9,931 nt of DNA. It comes from Cryomorphaceae bacterium. GTDB taxonomy: Bacteria; Bacteroidota; Bacteroidia; Flavobacteriales; BACL11. Positions within the stretch are counted from its first letter, which is position 1. Each line of letters opens with the position of its first letter. Below the pieces are notes generated by a model, which was given only the letters and a program-made list of their open reading frames with translations, did no database searches and was not told where the DNA came from. Shown here in pieces: positions 5,858 through 9,931 of this stretch. Where the stretch lies: the NCBI GenBank assembly GCA_014384505.1, contig JACNFT010000088.1:1-9931 (forward strand). Reading direction: 5' to 3'. The position numbers and the translations under genes are program-made.

Positions 5858-5896
5858 TTTACAATTTCTTAACGCTAAGTTAAATTTAACTTTACG
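5858..5896 (+). promoter_or_regulatory. Candidate Pho box array, pstS-proximal, four half-sites
   Basis: Four hexamers lie in strict 11-bp steps: TTTACA at 5858, TTAACG at 5869, TTAAAT at 5880 and TTTACG at 5891. The last ends 20 bases before the pstS -7 element, so the array covers roughly -70 to -32 of the inferred start. That is where a PhoB-class activator binds when it replaces a missing -33 element, and no TTG-type -33 box is present here. The A/T-rich background makes TTAA common, but four in-phase copies at this exact position are unlikely to be accidental. Confidence 0.6.
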
Positions 5897-5916
5897 CAGA
5901 TACTGAATTCTCATTC

Positions 5917-5924
5917 TATTTTTG
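5917..5924 (+). promoter_or_regulatory. Candidate -7 promoter element of the pst operon
   Basis: TATTTTTG followed by CATCA lies 29 bases before the pstS ATG and implies a leader of roughly 25 bases. The 13-base string TATTTTTGCATCA is identical to that at the trmB promoter. There is no -33 element, and the four-copy Pho-box array occupies that region, which fits an activator-dependent promoter. Confidence 0.6.
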
Positions 5925-5953
5925 CATCATAAATAATTCAATATAATATTAAA

Positions 5954-6901
5954 ATGAAAAAACAAATTAAAACAATTTTATTCGCAATTACAGCTACTTT
6001 ATTAGTGAGCTGTGGAAGTAGTTCAGAAAAAGCTAAGACAACAAATGAATTAACTGGATCTATCAAGATTGATGGCTCTTCAACAGTTTATCCAATTACT
6101 GAAGCAGTTGCTGAGGAATTCAGAACAGTACAGCCTAAAGTAAATGTTACAATTGGGGTTTCAGGTACTGGAGGAGGATTCAAAAAGTTTGGAAGAGGAG
6201 AAATTGATATCTCAGACGCTTCAAGACCAATTAAAGATAAAGAAATATTAATTTGTAATGAAAATAACATTACATATGTAGGGCTTTCGGTTGCTTATGA
6301 TGGCCTGGCTGTTTTAGTAAATCCTAAAAACACTTGGGTAGATTATTTTACAGTTGAAGAGCTAAATACTATCTGGAATCCATCAGCTCAAAATACAATT
6401 ATGTATTGGGATCAAGTTCGTGAAGGATGGCCACATGAAAAATTAAATTTATACGGTCCAGGAACGGCATCAGGAACATACGATTATTTCTCAGAAGCTA
6501 TTTGTGGAAAAAAAGTAGGAACAAGAGCTGACTATACCGCATCAGAAGATGATCATATTTTAGTACAAGGAATTGCAACTGATAAAACTGGATTAGGATT
6601 CTTTGGATTAGCTTACTATGAAGAAAATAAAGATAAACTAAAATTAGTTGGTGTAGATAATGGTAGTGGTGCAATTACGCCAACAATGGGAACAGTGTCA
6701 AATGGAACTTATGAACCACTTTCCCGCCCAATATTTATCTACGTAAATAGTACTTCTGTTAAACGACCTGAAGTGGTTGAATTCGTTAATTTTTACTTAA
6801 AGAATGCAGCAACTCTTTCAGCTGAAGTTGGTTATATCCCTATGCCAATATCTGAATATGAAGTTCAGCAGGCTAAGTTTAATAATTTTATAAAAAAGTA
6901 A
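5954..6901 (+). CDS. pstS: Phosphate-binding lipoprotein of the Pst ABC transporter
   Basis: PstS captures inorganic phosphate outside the inner membrane and delivers it to PstCA. The 315-residue product has a lipoprotein signal: basic MKKQIK, a hydrophobic core and the lipobox LVSC with lipidated Cys20 followed by GSSS. The mature part opens with IKIDGSSTVYPITEAVAEEF (37-56). It continues with GVSGTGGGFKKFGRGEIDISDASRPI (68-93) and YGPGTASGTYDYF (167-179). These contain the Ser/Thr/Gly/Asp residues that hydrogen-bond phosphate in the family. The ATG at 5954 is right for the signal peptide. It is the first gene of pstSCAB-phoU, preceded by a Pho-box-like array and followed by a strong hairpin before pstC. 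Some PstS-like paralogs have other roles, but the operon makes phosphate uptake secure. Confidence 0.95.
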   Translation: MKKQIKTILFAITATLLVSCGSSSEKAKTTNELTGSIKIDGSSTVYPITEAVAEEFRTVQPKVNVTIGVSGTGGGFKKFGRGEIDISDASRPIKDKEILICNENNITYVGLSVAYDGLAVLVNPKNTWVDYFTVEELNTIWNPSAQNTIMYWDQVREGWPHEKLNLYGPGTASGTYDYFSEAICGKKVGTRADYTASEDDHILVQGIATDKTGLGFFGLAYYEENKDKLKLVGVDNGSGAITPTMGTVSNGTYEPLSRPIFIYVNSTSVKRPEVVEFVNFYLKNAATLSAEVGYIPMPISEYEVQQAKFNNFIKK

Positions 6902-6934
6902 ATTAGCAGGCAGTACTTTTTAATTTTTTGATTA

Positions 6935-6968
6935 GCAAATCTATACTGCACAAGCAGTATGGATTTGC
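6935..6968. other. Intercistronic hairpin between pstS and pstC
   Basis: Arms GCAAATCTATACTGC (6935-6949) and GCAGTATGGATTTGC (6954-6968) pair over 15 positions with one G-U wobble and a four-base ACAA loop. No T-run follows in either direction, so it is not an intrinsic terminator. Such a hairpin after the binding-protein gene commonly protects the upstream mRNA end or causes partial processing, giving more PstS than channel subunits. That role is inferred from position. GCAGTA at 6910-6915 could compete weakly for the left arm. Confidence 0.7.
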
Positions 6969-6984
6969 ACATTAAAAAAGACCA

Positions 6985-7857
6985 ATGAAGAAAGAAAAAA
7001 TAATAGAAGGATTACTCAAATTCTCGGCTCTTGTAACTATACTTACAACTGTTGGAATTTTGTATGTTCTACTTTCTGAAAGTATTGCTTTTTTTAGGGA
7101 AGTTTCTATTTGGGAATTTATCACAGATAAAGAATGGACACCTCTTTTTGTAAAAAAGCATTTTGGAATAATGCCATTAGTGGCAGGAACTCTGCTTACG
7201 ACTTTTATTGCCATTTCAGTTGCGCTTCCTATTGGAATAACCATTGCGATTTATTTAAGTGAGTACGCTCATAAAAGGTTTAAAAAAATTGTAAAACCTC
7301 TTTTAGAAATCTTGGCTGCTGTTCCAACCGTAGTCTATGGCTTTTTTGCTCTAACAGTGGTTACCCCATTCTTGCAATCTATCATTCCAAGCATTTCTGG
7401 TTTTAATGCTCTTTCAGCTGGTATAGTAATGGGAATTATGATTATTCCTTATGTAAGCTCACTAAGTGAAGATGCTCTTAGTGCTGTGCCAAAAGAATTA
7501 AGAAATGGATCTTACGCCATGGGAAGTACTAGATTGCAAACAGCCTTTAAAGTGATGGTTCCTGCCGCATCTTCTGGAATAATTGTATCTGTTATTTTGG
7601 CCTTTTCACGAGCAATTGGCGAAACTATGATTGTAGCAATTGCAGCGGGGCAACAACCAAGACTAACTATGAATCCTTTAGTGCCTATAGAAACGATTAC
7701 GGCCTATATTGTACAGGTAAGTTTGGGAGATGTTCAGCATAATTCGATAGAATACAGAACTATTTTTGCAGCAGGAATAACATTATTTATTTTTACATTT
7801 ATTTTGAATAATATAGGTTTTTATATCCGTAAAAAATACAGAGAACAATATGAATAA
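6985..7857 (+). CDS. pstC: Phosphate ABC transporter permease PstC
   Basis: PstC is one of the two inner-membrane channel subunits of the Pst importer. The 290-residue chain has about six hydrophobic helices: roughly 13-37, 63-91, 108-130, 142-160, 197-222 and 259-281. Family landmarks are ILAAVPTVVYGFFALTVVTPFL (109-130), IVMGIMIIPYVSSLSEDALSAVP (147-169) and the cytoplasmic coupling loop ELRNGSYAMGSTRLQTAFKVMVPAASSGI (171-199), which docks on PstB. FSRAIGETM (207-215) is also typical. The ATG at 6985 leaves an 83-base gap after pstS, filled mainly by the hairpin. The gene ends eight bases inside pstA, so the two membrane subunits are probably translationally coupled. Confidence 0.95.
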   Translation: MKKEKIIEGLLKFSALVTILTTVGILYVLLSESIAFFREVSIWEFITDKEWTPLFVKKHFGIMPLVAGTLLTTFIAISVALPIGITIAIYLSEYAHKRFKKIVKPLLEILAAVPTVVYGFFALTVVTPFLQSIIPSISGFNALSAGIVMGIMIIPYVSSLSEDALSAVPKELRNGSYAMGSTRLQTAFKVMVPAASSGIIVSVILAFSRAIGETMIVAIAAGQQPRLTMNPLVPIETITAYIVQVSLGDVQHNSIEYRTIFAAGITLFIFTFILNNIGFYIRKKYREQYE

Positions 7858-8707
7858 TAGCCAAATAAATAGATTAAAAGATAAGACATTCAACTATTTT
7901 GGGATTTTCTGTACCCTTATAGGCTTAGTTATTCTTGCCTTTTTTATAGGCAGCATATTTTATGACGGACTTAGGCGAATTGATTGGGATTTTCTAACTT
8001 CTTTACCCTCAAGAAAAGCAGAAAAAGCAGGTATACTTACCGCATGGGTCGGATCCATTTGGATTGTAATATTTACTTTCATTATAGTTGTGCCTTTAGG
8101 AATTTCAGCAGGAATTTATTTAGAAGAATATGCTAAGAAAAGCAGATTATCCTCTTTAATAGAAGTAAATATTTCAAACCTTGCAGGAGTGCCATCAATA
8201 ATTTATGGCTTATTAAGTTTAGAAATTTTTGTAAGATTATTTGGAATGGGGAATAGTATTTTAGCAGGAAGTTGCACATTAGCTTTATTAGTTTTACCTA
8301 TAGTTATTGTAGCTACTCGTGAAGCTTTAAAAGCAGTTCCTCATTCAATAAGAGCAGCATCATATGCTTTGGGAGCAAGTAAATGGCAGACTGTTTGGGA
8401 GCAAGTTTTGCCAGCATCATTTGGGGGAATTCTTACAGGAGTAATACTAGCAATCTCAAGGGCAGTTGGAGAAACAGCACCCCTTATTGTAATTGGAGCA
8501 TTACTTTACGTACCATTCACTCCATCTTCACCAATGGATGAATTTACAGTATTACCAATACAAATTTTTAATTGGATTTCAAGACCACAACACGAATTTA
8601 CAACAAATGCAGCGGCAGCAATTATATTATTATTACTCATCACATTTATAATGAATGGTGTGGCGGTATATTTCAGAAACAAATGGCAGAAAAAAATAAA
8701 TTGGTAA
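7850..8707 (+). CDS. pstA: Phosphate ABC transporter permease PstA
   Basis: PstA is the partner channel subunit to PstC. The 285-residue protein has about six membrane spans, beginning with residues 17-36 and ending with 255-275. The coupling loop AVPHSIRAASYALGASKWQTVWEQVLPASFGGI (162-194) carries the EAA-type motif that contacts the ATPase. AISRAVGETAPLIVIGALL (201-219) is characteristic of PstA as opposed to PstC, as are the segments NLAGVPSIIYGLLSLEIFV (110-128) and VLPIQIFNWISRPQHEF (234-250). It starts on the ATGAATAA overlap with pstC and its stop lies one base before the pstB ATG, so the three transporter genes form a compact block. Confidence 0.95.
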   Translation: MNNSQINRLKDKTFNYFGIFCTLIGLVILAFFIGSIFYDGLRRIDWDFLTSLPSRKAEKAGILTAWVGSIWIVIFTFIIVVPLGISAGIYLEEYAKKSRLSSLIEVNISNLAGVPSIIYGLLSLEIFVRLFGMGNSILAGSCTLALLVLPIVIVATREALKAVPHSIRAASYALGASKWQTVWEQVLPASFGGILTGVILAISRAVGETAPLIVIGALLYVPFTPSSPMDEFTVLPIQIFNWISRPQHEFTTNAAAAIILLLLITFIMNGVAVYFRNKWQKKINW

Positions 8708-8708
8708 T

Positions 8709-9464
8709 ATGGAAAATGTATTAGAAGCAAAAAATGTAAATGTTTTTTATGGCGATTTTCAAGCATTAAAAAATATAAATATGAAGTTCAAAAAAAATGC
8801 TGTAACTGCACTTATTGGTCCTTCTGGCTGTGGTAAATCAACTTATTTACGCCTTTTTAATAGAATGAATGATTATATTGATTCATTCAATATGCAAGGA
8901 GATATAATGGTAGAAAACAAAAATATCTACAATAAAGAGATTGTAGTTGAAGAGCTTAGAAAAAAGATAGGAATGGTATTTCAGAAACCAAACCCATTTC
9001 CAAAATCTATTTTTGAAAATGTCGCTTATGGCTTAAAAATACAAGGAGTAACTAATAAAGCTGTTTTAAAAAATGCAGTCAGAAAAGCACTTCAACAAGC
9101 AGCACTTTGGGATGAAGTAAAGTTAGATCTGGATAAATCAGCATTAGCATTAAGCGGAGGACAACAACAAAGATTATGTATTGCAAGAACTTTGGCAGTA
9201 GAGCCGTCAATTATTTTAATGGATGAACCTACTTCAGCACTAGATCCAATTGCAACGGCTAAAGTTGAAGAGCTTATTCGTGAATTAAAACAGAAATATA
9301 CTATTATAATTGTAACTCATAATATGCAGCAAGCAAGTAGGATATCAGATTATACTGCTTTCTTTTATATGGGTGAAATGATAGAATACAACAAAACAGA
9401 TACTATTTTTACAAACCCTCAACACGAAAGAACCCAAAATTATATTACTGGGAGATTCGGCTAA
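8709..9464 (+). CDS. pstB: Phosphate ABC transporter ATP-binding protein PstB
   Basis: PstB is the cytoplasmic ATPase that drives phosphate import. At 251 residues it is of standard length, and every ABC motif is intact: Walker A GPSGCGKST (37-45), Q-loop Gln92 in VFQKPNPFPKSIFENVAYG, signature LSGGQQQR (148-155), Walker B ILMDEP (169-174), D-loop SALD (176-179) and switch His204 in VTHNM. The QKPNPFPKSI segment and the C-terminal TIFTNPQHERTQNYITGRFG are specific to PstB among ABC ATPases. The gene starts one base after pstA and is followed 12 bases later by phoU. Confidence 0.97.
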   Translation: MENVLEAKNVNVFYGDFQALKNINMKFKKNAVTALIGPSGCGKSTYLRLFNRMNDYIDSFNMQGDIMVENKNIYNKEIVVEELRKKIGMVFQKPNPFPKSIFENVAYGLKIQGVTNKAVLKNAVRKALQQAALWDEVKLDLDKSALALSGGQQQRLCIARTLAVEPSIILMDEPTSALDPIATAKVEELIRELKQKYTIIIVTHNMQQASRISDYTAFFYMGEMIEYNKTDTIFTNPQHERTQNYITGRFG

Positions 9465-9476
9465 AATTATAAAAAT

Positions 9477-9931
9477 ATGAATAACTTAGAAGACGAAATT
9501 TCAGCATTAAAACAAGAACTATTAAAAATGTTTTCTTTAGTAGGAAAACAATGGAAGAAAACTGCTACTGCTATTTTAGAGTTTGACCAAGATATAGCTG
9601 AAGAGATCTCATCAACTGAAACCAGAGTTAATGCTCTTGAAATTGCTATTGATAGAGATTGTGAGAATATTCTAGCACTACTTTCTCCTGTGGCAATTGA
9701 TATGCGTTTTGTATTATCCACCTATAAAATAAATCATGAATTAGAAAGAATTGGTGATATAGCTGAAGGCATTGCAAACTATATTTGTGAAAATGAATCA
9801 GCTTACCCTAAAGAAGTTTTGGAAGAGGTCGGCCTTAAATCTATGCTGGAACAAATACTTTCTATGATTTCTGACATCTCGTATGCATTTGAATATGAAG
9901 ATACAAAAGTTGCAAGAAAAATATTCAAAAA
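9477..9931 (+). CDS. phoU: Phosphate signalling regulator PhoU, cut off at the window edge
   Basis: The frame from the ATG at 9477 stays open for 151 codons to the window end; about two thirds of a normal PhoU (around 215-230 residues) is present. PhoU is a two-repeat helical-bundle protein that binds metal clusters and links the Pst transporter to PhoR, shutting off the Pho response when phosphate is ample. The first repeat is complete and carries the metal-binding E/DxxxD motif in HELERIGDIAEGIAN (Glu90, Asp94). Earlier segments ALEIAIDRDCENILALLSPVAIDMRFVL (53-80) match the family pattern. The second repeat begins near KSMLEQILSMI. The N terminus is shorter than in E. coli PhoU. As the fifth gene, 12 bases after pstB, it is probably under the same promoter as pstS. 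Confidence 0.93.
   Translation, partial: MNNLEDEISALKQELLKMFSLVGKQWKKTATAILEFDQDIAEEISSTETRVNALEIAIDRDCENILALLSPVAIDMRFVLSTYKINHELERIGDIAEGIANYICENESAYPKEVLEEVGLKSMLEQILSMISDISYAFEYEDTKVARKIFK

Noticed and set aside
6935..6968. Hairpin between pstS and pstC as an intrinsic terminator
   Set aside because: No T-run follows the stem on either strand, and the downstream genes pstCAB clearly belong with pstS.
6972..9721. Antisense open frames of 84-90 codons within pstC, across pstA and pstB, and across phoU
   Set aside because: They lie opposite well-supported transporter genes, have no promoter or family resemblance, and arise from the reverse reading of those genes.
1..9931. A previously undescribed multi-gene system such as a defence island, a biosynthetic cluster or a mobile element
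   Set aside because: All genes but one small frame fall into well-known families with standard order and spacing, and no inverted-repeat ends, integrase, transposase, toxin-antitoxin pair or repeat array is present.

Overview
The window looks like ordinary chromosome from a low-GC member of the Bacteroidota (Flavobacteriia or Cytophagia-like; I cannot say which). Four things point there. G+C is low (about one third, by eye). Start codons lack Shine-Dalgarno sequences and have A/T-rich leaders. Several genes are preceded by the Bacteroidota-type -7 element TAnnTTTG, each time followed by C. The proteins are of Bacteroidota type, for example an Mrp without its CxxC and a Cys-less alkyltransferase-like protein. 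I see no mobile element, CRISPR array, rRNA or tRNA, and no non-coding stretch longer than about 250 bases.

Left part (1-3008), all on the minus strand. Reading in the direction of transcription, trmB (tRNA m7G46 methyltransferase) and an alkyltransferase-like gene overlap by one base. After a gap of about 160 bases comes a second unit: a 75-residue unknown protein, then mrp/apbC (Fe-S carrier ATPase), then a NifU C-terminal-domain protein. The last two are tightly spaced and form an iron-sulfur cluster assembly or delivery pair. A further minus-strand gene may begin at 38 and run off the left edge.

Middle (3009-4067, plus strand): a MurG-like GT-B glycosyltransferase, divergent from trmB. 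Its 3' end overlaps the 3' end of phoR by 27 bases.

Right part (4041-9931) is a complete phosphate-starvation locus except for the truncated end of phoU. The two-component genes phoB and phoR run leftward. The high-affinity phosphate transporter operon pstS-pstC-pstA-pstB-phoU runs rightward from the same 246-base intergenic region. PstS is a lipoprotein that captures phosphate. PstC and PstA form the membrane channel and PstB is the ATPase. PhoU is expected to relay transporter status to PhoR, which here has almost no sensory domain of its own. The shared intergenic region carries two arrays of TTWA-type hexamers (three and four copies) spaced exactly 11 bp. They look like Pho boxes for PhoB and are the best non-coding signal in the window. 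A strong 15-bp hairpin between pstS and pstC probably sets the ratio of PstS to channel subunits.

I did not find a credible new system. The window holds housekeeping and phosphate-regulation genes. The points worth a second look are the Pho-box arrays, near-leaderless promoters, the intercistronic hairpin, several missing catalytic or ligand residues, and the small unknown protein ahead of mrp.
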